Part shown: piece after piece, positions 9,578-19,934 of the stretch
Layout of the letters: every line of letters starts with the position of its first letter
How positions within the stretch are numbered: position 1 is the first letter of the stretch
Source of the DNA: Oegoconia quadripuncta
Taxonomy: Eukaryota > Arthropoda > Insecta > Lepidoptera > Autostichidae
Direction of reading: 5' to 3'
DNA: 64,000 nucleotides
Assembly: GCA_949316235.1 (NCBI GenBank)
Contig: OX438760.1
Span: 2,916,501 to 2,980,500, forward strand
Made by a program: the position numbers and the translations under genes
The notes under the pieces: generated by a model
Database searches by the model: none
Told to the model about the DNA's origin: nothing
The model's input: only the letters and a program-made list of their open reading frames with translations

Positions 9578-9822
9578 GACGACCGATTGGTGTAGTGGAT
9601 AGTGACCCTGTCAGCGAAACCAACGGTTGTGGGTTCGAATCCCGCGAGCGGTAAATGTTTGTGTGATGAATACGAACATTTATTCCCGAGTCTTGGATGT
9701 TTATATAAATATTTATGTATGTTTATCCGTTATCTAGTATCCATAGCACAAGCTTTGCTTAGTTTGGGACTGGATCATTGGTGTAAGTGTCCGAAATATT
9801 ATATCATATCATATCTTATCAC
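9578..9822 (+). mobile_element. SINE-B, full length
   Basis: It starts GACGACCGATTGGTGTAGTG (A-box-like TGGTGTAGTGG), with B-box-like GGTTCGAATCC at about 9632. The core TGTTTGTGTGATGAATACGA is shared with SINE-C, and the 3' part has TAGTATCCATAGCACAAG and TTAGTTTGGGACTGG. The tail is an ATATC tandem (9801-9822). It is not a tRNA gene: there is no cloverleaf 3' acceptor and the sequence runs on into the SINE body. Confidence 0.75.
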
Positions 9823-9837
9823 ATTTAAAAAAAAATC

Positions 9838-10013
9838 TAACCAATATTATAAATACGAAAGTTTGGATGTTTGCTTATTTGCTTGTTGCTCAATCATAGC
9901 GAAACGGATGAACTGATTTGGATGAAATTTGCTATATACGTAAAACATGATATTTTTATCCCGATAAATTGAGTAGTTCCGGGACAAACAAGTTTAACAA
10001 TAAAATTAGTAGA
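9838..10013 (+). mobile_element. HelA, 3' end missing
   Basis: It carries ATTATAAATACGAAAGTTTG, TTGTTGCTCAATCATAG and ATTTTTATCCCGATAAATTG, then diverges before the CTAG end. Repeat B follows at 10024, as beside the HelA at 3636-4132. Confidence 0.6.
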
Positions 10014-10023
10014 TATAATAATG

Positions 10024-10156
10024 TAGGAAATATTTGCCATACATAACGATCCGCCCTGGGTATTTCACGAAATGGCTAATTCAACTATACAACATTACGC
10101 TTGTTGTTGCTCAATCACGGCGGAGCAGCTGAACAGATTTAGATGAAATTTGGTAG
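10024..10156 (+). repeat. Repeat B joined to a HelA internal fragment
   Basis: 10024-10100 matches the B copies at 4132 and 3059. From 10101 the sequence is HelA-like (TTGTTGCTCAATCACGGCGG, AGATGAAATTTGGTA), so the junction combines the two. Confidence 0.5.
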
Positions 10157-10390
10157 CCCCGAAATCTATGTAAGGTAAAAAACGTGTTCAAGATCGCTAT
10201 CATGTGGGAGGGTACCCAGGATGCTAGCAGCATCACCACGTTGAATGGCAATACTAATGCGTTGGCCAAGGAAACGCCAGCTCGACGATCACCGGATACC
10301 TCAATACGGCGAGTTGATAAATCCTTAAATAGTGTTTGGAGCGGGTCCCACTGACCCCATGTCTCCACACCAAACGGCGCAAATATGGAT
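10157..10390 (-). pseudogene. LINE ORF2 C-terminal fragment (VETWGQW-type)
   Basis: The minus-strand frame reads APFGVETWGQWDPLQTLFKD followed by a GDRRAG motif. This resembles the short C-terminal segment of some LINE ORF2 proteins (consensus near VET-GPWG ... GD-RAG ... QR-SLAIQRGNAASV). The expected QR motif is not preserved and there is no catalytic domain, so it is a dead fragment. LINE clade uncertain. Confidence 0.4.
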
Positions 10391-10393
10391 ATC

Positions 10394-10535
10394 ATTTTTA
10401 TTTATTTATTTATTTAACACTTTATTGTATATAAGCATACACGTCAAACAAAACAAAAAACAGGAGAATATTAAAATATACAAAAGGCGAGCTTATCTCT
10501 ATAAGAGATCTCTTCCAGCAAACCTCAGTAAGGAG
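10394..10535 (-). mobile_element. F-like retroelement 3' end
   Basis: The minus strand has AGAGATCTCTTATAGAGATA, then ACAATAAAGTGTTAAATAAA with an AAATA tail. The layout matches F (paired AGAGATC motif, AATAAAGTG, short tandem tail), but the tail unit differs, suggesting a sister subfamily. AT-rich 3'-untranslated-like sequence continues to about 10830. Confidence 0.45.
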
Positions 10536-10830
10536 ACAAATTGATGAGGTAACGTAAAAGTAGACAGCGAGTACACTTACAAAAACAGTAGTTATAAACA
10601 AACATACAACTAATAAATAGAGAAAATAACAACCATGTCGATGACATACATACTTAATTATGGGGTTGTTATAATATAAATAAATATAATAAAATATATA
10701 ATCTAATATGATAAAAATAAATACAAAACCTATAAATAAATATGATATATACTTAAACAAATGTACACAGATAATAATAATAATCTATTGAGACAGTTTA
10801 AGGTAATGCTCCTTCAGTCGCGATTTTACT

Positions 10831-11041
10831 TTATAATTCATTATAAGCTTCTCTATTATCGTTGCTACGACCATATAAATAATACCTACATCACACTAAT
10901 ACATATACAATAATAGCAGAGCCATTTACCAAGTCCATTAACCTTGAGACTCTGATCGAAATCCGGTTTCACAGCGAAATATCGATTCACATTTTTATTT
11001 CTATTATTCTAACTACAATTTAAGTCGACTGACATCCACAC
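10831..11041. other. No feature recognised
   Basis: Unmatched sequence between the F-like element and the TIR element at 11042. Confidence 0.35.
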
Positions 11042-11460
11042 TAATATTGGGTCTTTACCTATGAAATTGGAGTTTTTTTTCTTCGTTAATCATATGTAGG
11101 TACCCAATTCCTGCGATTTTCAAAGCTATATCCAAATTTGTTTTTCATTTGGAAAATGGAATAATATTTCAAGGATTCACGTGATTTTTTTTTTATTTCT
11201 GGGCTAAATCACATAAAAAAATGAACAGAGCTCTTTTTATGTACTTTCTTAGATTCGCTGAAACTTTTAAAAAGGGGTTACTTTTAAAAAATAACGCTGC
11301 CTATACTAAACTTAATGTTATCCGATAATACACACAAAGTTTAGCTAAATTTGGATTTGCCGTTCCCAAAAAAAAAAACAAAAATGTTTGTATGGACAAA
11401 ACAGTCTTAAAGAAATTCTTCATATAAAACGCCAATTTCATAGGTAAGGACCTAATATTA
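11042..11460. mobile_element. TIR element N (MITE), probable TA target
   Basis: The ends are inverted repeats: left TTGGGTCTTTACCTATGAAA, right (reverse complement) TTAGGTCCTTACCTATGAAA, each next to a TA. A half copy is at 38626-38827. TA duplications suggest Tc1/mariner, but no transposase is encoded in the ~415 bp. Confidence 0.6.
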
Positions 11461-11644
11461 ATGAGAAAGTAAACATCTGTCTGTTTATTGGGTACCCTTT
11501 TAATACTAAACCTCTGGAACTATAGTCTGGGACCTGCCGTTGTACCCCGAAAAAAATATTGCTTTCGATTGCTTTTGGTATCATGTAAGCTTCTTAGAAG
11601 TAAATGAAGTAAATTTATTACAAACAGTATTACATTATTTATAT
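11461..11644. other. No feature recognised
   Basis: Short unmatched stretch. Confidence 0.3.
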
Positions 11645-11775
11645 TTACAATTTTTTTTTTTTTAGAAATATACTTATTATAAATGAAAACATCCATAATT
11701 CGGGTACACATTATGTCCGTATTCATCACACAAACGTACGGTCAGAGGGTCTAACCACTATACCAAATACGTCGT
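11645..11775 (-). mobile_element. SINE-C fragment, internally deleted
   Basis: It has TTATAAATGAAAACATCCAT, GTACACATTATGTCCGTATT and CATCACACAAACGTA, then jumps to GGTCAGAGGGTCTAACCACT and the head ACCAAATACGTCGTC. The B-box region is deleted. Confidence 0.6.
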
Positions 11776-12204
11776 CAAAATTTATCTTTCATGAAATATT
11801 CCATCGCTACAAACTTATTGTTGACTCAACTGTTGACTTAGACCAGCGTTTACCAAATTCTTAGCTCCCACCAAGGTCCTGCTCAATATCCTGTTCAAAA
11901 CTCGGTCCAAATTAATTTGTCAATCACACGACTTGTCAACCTTTTCTCTGAATATTAATGATTACCTACTTTAGATATATACTTTAATAATCTATATGCT
12001 ATAAGCTATTTGATTAATTGGTATTCTAATACTGTGCTAATTAACATACAATTAGAATATGTGGCCTTGATCAGGTGATATGGTGGACATAGTAAGTAGA
12101 TATACATAAAAAATTAAAATACATAATACCTCGACTACCTTTTTTCGGAATTCAGAGGATTTATTAATTATGCTAGCTTGCCGCTGGCGACTGCAGCGTG
12201 GAGA
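11776..12204. other. No feature recognised
   Basis: Unmatched AT-rich sequence. Confidence 0.35.
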
Positions 12205-12694
12205 TCCAAATAATAATAATAATATCCTTAGACATACACACAGCGCCATCTAGTTCCACAGTAAGCAACTATAGGCTTGTGTTGTGGTTACCAGATGGTT
12301 GATATAAAATAAAATAAATAAATAAATATTCTTAGACATACATACAGCGCCTTCTAGTTCCACAGTAAGCAACTATAGGCTTGTGTTGTGGATACCAGAT
12401 GGTTGATATACTACATAAATACATTTTTTTTTGTAAATAAATACTTATTTATTATAGATGAAAACATCCGTCACTCGGGTGCACATGTCCGTATTCATCA
12501 CTATATCGTATATACTACATAAATACATTTTTTTTGTAAATTAATACTTATAAATATTTAAATATATCTGTAACTCGGGTACACATGTCCGTATTCATCA
12601 CACAAACATATGCCCCTAGAGGGATTCGAACCTGCAACATTTGTTATTTGGATAGTGGTCAGAGTTGCTAACCACTACACCAAACAGGTCGTTA
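12205..12694 (-). mobile_element. SINE-C with serially duplicated 3' parts
   Basis: The head end is ordinary (CCCCTAGAGGGATTCGAACC near 12607, ACCAAACAGGTCGTTA at the end). The 3' block (AGCGCCATCTAGTTCCACAG, TAGGCTTGTGTTGTGG, ACCAGATGGTTGATAT) occurs twice, at about 12239-12304 and 12340-12410. The central block (ACATAAATACATTTTTTTT, CGGGTGCACATGTCCGTATT) also occurs twice, at about 12412-12504 and 12512-12602. Confidence 0.7.
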
Positions 12695-12879
12695 TAATAT
12701 CGGTATAATTCAGGAAATAGCAAAAGACTGGGCTGTTTGGGTTCAGCACCCTTTGCCTGTTCCGGAGTTGTTTATTCGCCGACATCTCCCGTACAAGTAT
12801 GCTGGACCGATAGGAGTGAGGACCAACTTTGTCGCAAATCTAATTTGGAAATAGGAAAGTGTAATGGAAGTTAAAATAG

Positions 12880-13045
12880 TTTGATTCCGATTTAGTGGAT
12901 TGGAAGATGCCGACCGCACTACTTCTATCCTAAATGTAGAGACTAATTCGCATATATTGCTGGAAGGCTTTGTATGCCGAATTAGTCTCTGAATTTAGGA
13001 TGGTGTAAGCGCTTCCTAGCTTCCGATTTACTAATTATAGTGTTC
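12880..13045. repeat. Long imperfect hairpin, pre-miRNA-like core
   Basis: The core arms 12928-12955 and 12972-13000 pair (AGAGACTAATTCG with CGAATTAGTCTCT) around a 16-nt loop, with one bulge and a few mismatches. Weaker pairing extends outward (GATTGGAAG near 12897 with CTTCCGATTT near 13019). It could be a MITE or a small-RNA precursor. Confidence 0.55.
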
Positions 13046-13147
13046 CTAATTCGATTTCCTACAAATAGGATAGTAATGAGCGCTTTACACCTCGTCACCT
13101 CCATTTACCGGTGGCATACCAGGGGAAATCCTTCACTCATCGCAATA

Positions 13148-13476
13148 TTTTTTTTTATGCACGACGTGTTCTTACTTGACCTCAATCACACCTGATGTTA
13201 AGTGAAGATGAGGTCGAAGGTGGAAGCGTACAGACCCGGAAACCCCAACACTTTTGGGGGACTGGCTATCTTATCTCTGACAACCGGAACACAACAATGC
13301 CATTAACATTGCTGCTTTGCGGCAGATTTAGATAAGATGGTGGTAGCTAGCCAGGCGGACATTTTAAATGCCTTACCACCAACCAAACCAAGTACTTAAA
13401 CATTCCCCGCTGGAGATCGAACCCGCGACCTCCGATGCATACACCCAATGTTGTTTACATTGAGCCACGGAGGCGG
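13148..13476 (-). mobile_element. SINE-A, full length
   Basis: From its 3' end at the left: T-run, ATGCACGACG, ACCTCAATCACACCTGATGT, GGCGGCAGATTT-like and TAGCTAGCCAGGCGGACATT blocks, the B-box complement GGAGATCGAACCC at about 13412, and the head TTGAGCCACGGAGGCGG at the right. All family parts are present. Confidence 0.75.
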
Positions 13477-13655
13477 TCGCAACATTTATACTTACAATTT
13501 TGGTGTATCATCATCATATCATGAGTTAAGCTCGCCTTTGTACATTTTATATAGGTACAATGCATATTTCTGTAACAATTTTGTGTACATTAAAGATATT
13601 AAGATAAGTACCTATATTAAGATATCAGCTACAGGACTTCCTCTGCTGAAAATAG

Positions 13656-13745
13656 TATTTAATAATAACAATAATAAATATCCTTAGACATACACACAGC
13701 GTCATCTAGTTCCACACTAAGCAACTATAGGCAGGTCGTCAAAAT
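13656..13745 (-). mobile_element. SINE-C, internally deleted
   Basis: The 3' part (AATATCCTTAGACATACACA, CATCTAGTTCCAC, AGCAACTATAGGC) joins directly to the head AGGTCGTCAAAA, leaving out the core and both promoter boxes. A deletion or template jump between the ends would explain it. Confidence 0.55.
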
Positions 13746-14504
13746 TTAGTCGTCGTCGTCAAAATTAACAAGAAGTTAGAAACCAACGACAGAAATTAAA
13801 ATATTAGTAAAAAGGTAAGTTCTTAATATATACTTAATACATTTTATTTTTAACGTTCAGAAGGACATTTAAAATAGAAATACCACATGTGTGGCCTTGT
13901 GCCCGGAAGCATCGGAAGCTTGTATAAAATAAAAGCCACATATCACCGTTTTAAAACTCATTCCCGTTAAAGTATCTTGATATAAAAAGCGCACCAGATG
14001 TTTAGAACATCTGACGAGAGGCTGCATCCTTCGCATTGCGCGTCAAATGTCAGGGGTACACCTTGTTGGCACGTGCTATGCAGCTGTGGGTAATTGGTGT
14101 TTTTTTATTATAATGCTCTTTAAAAAGGTGATGTTTTAATTTTGTAAATTAATTATGTCGTCGTTCGACATTCGACATAATTAAATATTGAGACAATGAC
14201 AAACGGTACTATCCACAAATTCCTTGTCTATGACTAGAGACTGGCACAAATATGATGATAATGACATTAAAAAAAAACGCGAAACGTCTAACTCGAGTAC
14301 CAGTTGGGAGTCGAACCCGCGTATTGGTGTATCTATCTGTACCTCTAAACTAACGTTATATCCCTGTCACTCACATAGCAAGCGAGCAGTGTAAACTCAT
14401 GGTAAAAACACAGCTCTCATCTATACAGGGTCTAAATAACAGTACGAATGAAATTTTGGTAAATTATTAAGTAAGTACCTAGATTATAGGCTAGGAATTT
14501 CAAT
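13746..14504. other. No gene; possible very old tRNA-like remnant
   Basis: At 14300-14320 GTTGGGAGTCGAACCCGCG is a B-box complement of a SINE-like head, but no body can be followed. The remainder is unmatched. Confidence 0.35.
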
Positions 14505-14640
14505 TAAATCAATCAAATAATTTATTTGTGATACACAGGTAAAATACAATAAAGTGATGTTACATAGAGAACTGACAGAGCGCTGCTGTGATCCGCACAT
14601 TGGCATACAAAACAATTTTTCTACATACTATTTATACTAA
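14505..14640 (-). mobile_element. LINE-like 3' end fragment
   Basis: AATCAATCAAATAATTTATT then AAAATACAATAAAGTG, read on the minus strand, gives an AAATTATTTGATTGATT-type tail like the LINE ends at 18757-18817 and 40296-40523. No ORF. Confidence 0.35.
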
Positions 14641-14849
14641 TTACTTAACTACACCAAAGATGGAATTAGCTATATTAATTAATAAAAAAACGTTTGGGAC
14701 ACGTGTTTAGATATATTTTATATGAAACTAAAAAATATATAAATACCTCTATGTATAGTAGGCGGCCTTGCTTTACTTTATTTTTTTATATTTATTTTCC
14801 TTCTTCGATACTTCAGAGATTAAATAGCTAGTCGCCCGAATAAGATGGG

Positions 14850-14920
14850 ATTTCCGGGTCAGTATGCTACCACCTTCGGCCTCATCTTCACTTAACATCA
14901 GGTGTGATTGAGGTCGTCAT
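14850..14920 (+). mobile_element. SINE-A 3' fragment
   Basis: GGGATTTCCGGGTCAGTATG, ACCTTCGGCCTCATCTTCAC and TTAACATCAGGTGTGATTGA match the SINE-A 3' region in plus orientation; it lacks the poly(A). Confidence 0.65.
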
Positions 14921-15998
14921 CATATGTCATGGAAAGTGCTCATGGCAACAAAACAAACCAGCCCAAATTCGACTTACTTGCCATTTGCCATCAGGAAGTT
15001 CCGGTCCCTACATCCCAGCTCCATCATCAGATTAGCTCGATGGCACCATAATATAGCATTGTCACCGAACATACATAAATATGCCAAATTTCAGCTCAAT
15101 CAGATACCGGCAAGTTATTGAAAAATGCTTTGTAAATTGAAACGGACAACTTACATATGAACATTGCAAAATAAACAACATAGTTTTTTTATTTCTCCCC
15201 CTCAAATTGAAAGCTCCTTGAGATAAAGCTCTCCTTATAACATAATGTATACCAGCTTCCCACAACTTCCGGTTAAACTTGAGCTTTATTACATCCGGTT
15301 TGGGGAGCGATTAAACATTGCACGTCTTTTTAAGGGTTCGCCCACACAATTGCGTCTTTATGTGATGTCAGGTTACAGAGCCTGCTGCAAACTGTAGTTT
15401 ATTTTACTAGTATTAAAACAGGGTGTCGTAAAAGGCGACTAAGGGACTTTACACCAAATAACAGCTATAGACTTGCACGTTTTAACGGTGATAGGCTCAC
15501 CCCCTATCATGACTGCATTTCTATGTAAGTACCTATATTTCGAAACGTGAAAACTGGATGTTGTTTTTACTTGGCATATGTTATATTATTGTTAATTTGT
15601 GTTTAGTACACTAATAAAACGAAACTACTTACACCAACTTTTAAACAATAGAAAACTATACAAAATTGTTGGAGAAAACCAAACCAAAATATTTGGCATA
15701 TATAAGAATAAAAAAACAAAACTTGGCTGTGTGAGCTTCGTCCCTTTGCATTTTCAAAAGGACAAATTTTACAAAAGGAAACCACTGAACACTTTACTAT
15801 TTGGAATTTCACTAAGAAAAGAAAATACTGAAGACATTAATATTGGGCTAAAACTAAAGAAAAGAATAATACTGAAGACATTTCAACTAAAGAAAGTTAA
15901 AATAATGATCTTAGTCTGTTCACTAAGTGAACGAATCAAGGTGACGAAAGGAAACTATTTTGATTTTTTCTCATAGAGGTTACGTCAATATCCAGGTT
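14921..15998. other. No gene; contains a Z-repeat piece
   Basis: 15420-15500 (GGTGTCGTAAAAGGCGACTA, ATAGACTTGCACGTTTTAAC) is an inverse copy of the Z segment seen at 30785-30870. The 125-codon frame at 15599-15976 begins with GTG, is rich in Lys, Asn and Ile, and shows no domain, so I do not call it. Confidence 0.4.
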
Positions 15999-16360
15999 GC
16001 AAAAAGTTTTCTGGCGGGATCTCGGCTCATGAAGTTGCATTTTTGTTTATAATTCTTATAATTTGTGCATTCTGACTTTTGAAGCTTAATAATGGCAGAA
16101 TATTGTTCAGCAAAAGTTAGTGATGGTGTATAAGTGAAGGGAAGTGTAAATTAAAGTGCGTAACGAAGCTATCTTTTGTAAAGCATTCTGTCACTTTACT
16201 GAAGAATGACTTGACCGTGACTAGACTCTGTATACGCCAAGTATACGACGAATTACTTGTATTGGCTGAGACTGGCTTATAAACTGAAGAAATAAGAGAA
16301 ATAAAACATATCTGTATGGGCTTAGATCCCTTTGCCTTCTCCGAGAGGAGTGAATAAAAC
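15999..16360 (+). mobile_element. Retroelement H, 3' end altered
   Basis: It starts near TTTTCTGGCGGGATCTCGGC and follows other H copies through GTGCATTCTGACTTTTGAAG, GGGAAGTGTAAATTAAAGTG and GACTTGACCGTGACTAGACT. After 16310 it ends with CTTCTCCGAGAGGAGTGAAT instead of the usual ATAAGAAGAAG tail; the same alternative end is at 24980-25010, so there are two end variants. Confidence 0.55.
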
Positions 16361-16715
16361 GAAAAAAAAAACAGGCTGCAAAATGGCCAATGGTAGCGAA
16401 ATGTCCTAGTCGTAAAATGTCCAATAACAAGTGGCTATTAGATAATTGAAATAGGTACGTAGGTAATCTATTACAATATTTCCGTCACAATTCGACTTCC
16501 TACGCAAAATGGCGCATTTGTTTAGTGTTTGAACATAAAATAAACGTTTACGGGTTTTGACCGGAACAACGCGCCAATTTACCAAATGCCCAGAGGTAAT
16601 AAGCGGTTACGTCCATTATTTTCCCACGATTGCTACTTCTTTATAATCTCTATCGAATTGGTGATTGGTTGGTTCTACATTAAAAAAAAATTGAGAAGAC
16701 TATCTAATCTATATA
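16361..16715. other. No feature recognised
   Basis: Unmatched sequence. Confidence 0.35.
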
Positions 16716-16941
16716 TCTAACTAATATTATAAATGCGAAAGTTAGATCTTTGTTTGTTGTTCAATCACGGCGAAACGATGAACGGATTTGGATGAAATAT
16801 ATAGGTAGAACATACCCTGCGTTAAGACATAGGATATTTTTTATCCCGATAAAGTGAGTAGTACCCGCGAGAGAATGAAATTAAATATAGATCCGCGACA
16901 AAGTTATTCCACGCAGGCGAAGCCGCGGGCCGAAAGCTAGT
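16716..16941 (+). mobile_element. HelA, full length
   Basis: It starts A|TCTAACTAATATTATAAATG, carries GTTGTTCAATCACGGCG and TTTTTATCCCGATAAAGTG, and ends ACGCAGGCGAAGCCGCGGGC then CGAAAGCTAG|T. CGC-(A)-GGC-GAA-GCC-GCG just before the end forms a 6-bp stem, the expected Helitron terminal hairpin. Confidence 0.7.
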
Positions 16942-16945
16942 ATTT

Positions 16946-17160
16946 GACGACCGGTTGGTGTAGTGGATAGAGACCCTGTCAGCGAAACTAACGGTTGCGC
17001 GTTCGAATCCAGCGAGAGGTAAATGTTTGTGTGATGAACACGAACATTTATTCCCGAGTCATGGATGTTTATATACACAGCACAAGCTTTGCTTAGTTTG
17101 GGACTAGCTGATTGGTGTAAGTGTCCGAAATATATTTATTATTATTATTATTTATTTCAT
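16946..17160 (+). mobile_element. SINE-B with internal deletion, abutting HelA
   Basis: The head is GACGACCGGTTGGTGTAGTG, with B-box GGTTCGAATCC at about 17000. The core is complete, but about 40 bp between GATGTTTATATA and CACAGCACAAGC is missing. It starts five bases after the HelA terminus. Confidence 0.7.
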
Positions 17161-17469
17161 ATTGCTTTCTAATTTTTTTTAAAGTATAAATAAAGAGTAG
17201 TATAAATAAAATTTTATCGCACATATCGTGCTCCTAGTGCAGGTGTTCTACCAGCGGATGATCATGGTTACCTCCTCCAAATTCGTGGAGACGGTGAAGT
17301 ACCCTTGATCGAGCTCTACACTATTTTCAAATTCAATAGACAAATGCCATAGACTGACAGGTTTTACGCTTATGACACCTCTGCTTTCGCGTCGGAGGTT
17401 AAAAAATGTGAATGGTCACCCATCCAATGACTAACCCATAAAGTTAAGCTTATCCCCCTTAGCTCAGAG
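17161..17469. other. No feature recognised
   Basis: Short AT-rich stretch with no match. Confidence 0.35.
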
Positions 17470-17625
17470 AACAGTGCTATTAACATTGCTGCTTGGCGGC
17501 AGATATTTAAAATGCTCTACCACCAACCAAACCGAGTACTAACCATGTACCCCGTTAGGGACCGAACCCGCGACCGACGGTTCGTAAACTCTATGTTGTT
17601 TACATTGCGCCACGTCCGCTGTTAT
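17470..17625 (-). mobile_element. SINE-A, 5' half with tRNA-like head
   Basis: TTAACATTGCTGCTTGGCGG, CTACCACCAACCAAACCGAG, the B-box complement GGGACCGAACCC and TTGTTTACATTGCGCCACG are present. A deletion removes the TAGCTAGCCAGG block. The 3' half is absent. Confidence 0.65.
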
Positions 17626-18099
17626 AAATATTATTCCGCTGTAAATAGAGACTTTGTTTTCAAATGCGATTTCGAAAAACCTAAAGTAATTTTTCTGTCA
17701 ACGCCGGATCACTTTCGCTTGACCCACTTATGTTTATTGTTTAGCCAAAATATTCTCACAAATGTACCACTTTGCATCTACACTTGGGCAGCACAATACC
17801 ATCTCTATGGATTTCGTAATACGAGTTACAATGACAGCGAAAGTGAAGTATTTGACGTTGCATCAAATCAGAATGTCGCATTTGAATTCTTTCGTTTGTA
17901 GTTGAGGGAAATTGATTATTCAAGTTTTGTAGGAATTCTGCAAGTTGTTACAGGTTTTTAGATGATTTGTCACATCCAGAGGAACCGGTTGGACGCGGCC
18001 TGCATCATAGCCCAGGAAAAATACGGTAAAAGTTAGCTTAGCTGGAGATAATTCAGAACCGACTTATATAATTGCTATCTTGTAGAGGTATATTAGAGA
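17626..18099. other. No gene
   Basis: The open frame at 17512-17901 starts inside SINE-A and continues through unmatched sequence. It contains no domain I recognise and is probably chance. Confidence 0.35.
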
Positions 18100-18373
18100 T
18101 GTAAATAAATAATTAAATATCCTTAGTCATACACACAGCGCCATCTGGTTCCACAGTAAGCAACTATAGGCTTGTGTTGTGGATACCAGATGGTTGATAT
18201 ACTACATAAATACATTCATTTTTTGTAAATAAATACTTGTTATAAATGAAAACATGCATAACTCGGGTACACATGCCCGTATTCATCACACAAACGTATG
18301 CCCCTAGCGGGATTCGAACCCGCAACCTTTTGGTTAGTGGTCAGAGTTGCTAATCACTACACCAAACAGATCA
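18100..18373 (-). mobile_element. SINE-C, full length
   Basis: From the 3' end at left: AAATATCCTTAGTCATACAC, AGCGCCATCTGGTTCCACAG, ACCAGATGGTTGATATAC, TTATAAATGAAAACATGC, CCCCTAGCGGGATTCGAACC (B-box complement) and ACCACTAC-type head. With 20151-20424 and 45943-46224 it defines the family. Confidence 0.75.
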
Positions 18374-18756
18374 TCTCTTTGTAATTTTGAATAATTAAGC
18401 CTAAAAAAACGAGAGCTTAGTCTAGATTTTTTTTAGAAAACCCTATTATATTAATTTGTATCTTAAAACAATAAATACTAACTGATATTTAATTAGGTAG
18501 ACTTTTGTTAAACACAATTAACTTATTGATAGATAAAAAAAGCATATTATAGTTAGCCATGCATGTGGTTTAGCTGAAAGTGTCGTCGACTTTCATTGCT
18601 TAAGAAATAATGAGAGAACTAATGTTGTGTAACGATAATTTCCCAAAATGTTTTGAATTCAAAGAAATACCCATCAAATAAACATTTTTTTTTTCAAAGA
18701 AACACATTTTTCAACTTTAGCTTATTTAGTTAGCTACTTAGTACTTGCGTTTCTTA

Positions 18757-18817
18757 CAACTGACGTTTTCAAGTGATAATTTTATCCTATGAAATAAAAT
18801 ATTTTGATTTGATCTAA
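18757..18817 (+). mobile_element. LINE 3' end with ATTTGAT tail
   Basis: GACGTTTTCAAGTGATAATT, TTATCCTATGAAATAAAATA and TTTTGATTTGAT match the inverted copy at 40296-40523. AATAAA directly before the tandem tail marks the 3' end. Confidence 0.55.
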
Positions 18818-19088
18818 TTTTTTGTACCCTGTTTTTGTATTTTATATAAAGTGATCCAAATAGGTAGAGAGGAGAGAAAAGTCGTTCATTTATTTAGATC
18901 AATGGCTCCAAATTACATTTTTTCCCTCGTGCCAGCTGACAATGACACGGAAAGTATAAACAAGGCAATTTGGACTCTGTCAACCGTGGAAGCAAATCCT
19001 CTGCCGTAACGCACCTTGCGTCACTTGGCCACTGTGGCCACAATAGAGCCCTTCTAGATCATAAACAATTGACTGTCACATGTCCGGT
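18818..19088. other. No feature recognised
   Basis: Unmatched sequence. Confidence 0.3.
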
Positions 19089-19226
19089 CTTCTACGCGAT
19101 TTAGTGGCGAGTCGACATAATTTTGTGTCAGTTTTGAGGAGCAAAAGGCTACCGCGAATAATAATCATGGCAATATTTCCTAAGGCTTGAAAATTATGTC
19201 GGCTCGCCACTAAATCGGTGTAGAAG
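19089..19226. repeat. Fold-back element, 36-bp arms
   Basis: Arms 19089-19124 and 19190-19226 are inverted repeats (GATTTAGTGGCGAG and CTCGCCACTAAATC, with ATTATGTCG beside), with about three differences and a 65-bp spacer. It is non-coding and probably a small MITE. Confidence 0.6.
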
Positions 19227-19688
19227 AGGTGTCAAGCTGAGGCACTACTCCCAGGCTGATGCTGTAGATGTCCAGGAGTAGGCCACAGTATGTAGAGAGA
19301 TGAAGATGAGCCGGAACTTTGAGTCGTTGTCAGTGACAACTATATTAAAAGGTATCACGTCCACAAACGATTGCACGTACAAAATAACTTTTATACTGGT
19401 AAAAAGGAATAAACAGAATTTATTTAGTTATGTAGTGCAAACAATATTATAGAAAAGTATACGTCCAGTCTTTGTAACGGTAAATTATATACTGAATAAA
19501 CAAAAGATACTTACACAGAAAGAGAGAGAAAGAAAGAACAGGCACAATTCAAATTTTGAATTTTTAAAATATTATTACTTCACCGAAAAAGAAACAAACA
19601 AGGAGAATACTGAATAAAGAGAACCAACGAGGCGCATGGCGTCTCGTTACAAAGCATCATTTTATCGCCTTTCCATAGGTTAATTACC
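19227..19688. other. No feature recognised
   Basis: Unmatched sequence with a short GAAA/GAGA-rich patch at 19520-19540. Confidence 0.35.
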
Positions 19689-19905
19689 TACAATACAATA
19701 CAAATACACTTTATTGCACAACAGAAAAGAAAATACAGTTTCAGAAAAGTGGTAAGAATAGAATGTACAATTTGGCGACCTTATCACTAAAAGCGATCGC
19801 TTCCGTGCAACCTTTGGGTACCTACCTACCTATTTCAAATGTACTGTCCTTATACCCAAAGGTTGCGCGGATTTTCTTTTCTGTTGTGCAATAAAGTGTA
19901 TTTGT
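19689..19905 (-). mobile_element. Retroelement F pair in inverted arrangement
   Basis: 19689-19830 is a minus-strand F 3' end (CAATACAATACAAATACACT at left, GATCGCTTCCGTGCAACC at right). 19853-19905 is a short plus-strand piece ending TTGTGCAATAAAGTGTATTT. The two face each other with AACCTTTGGGTA and TACCCAAAGGTT at the centre, as after inversion or head-to-head insertion. Confidence 0.6.
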
Positions 19906-19934
19906 TAATTCTGAACTTATACATAAATACACAT

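Noticed and set aside
9578..9650. tRNA gene suggested by A-box and B-box (also at 16946, 45943, 51418 and others)
   Set aside because: The heads run on into shared SINE bodies with tails, recur many times and lack a proper acceptor stem.
15599..15976. 125-codon lysine-rich ORF
   Set aside because: Starts at GTG, low complexity, no domain; expected by chance in AT-rich DNA.
17512..17901. 129-codon ORF
   Set aside because: Its first third is SINE-A sequence; no domain in the rest.
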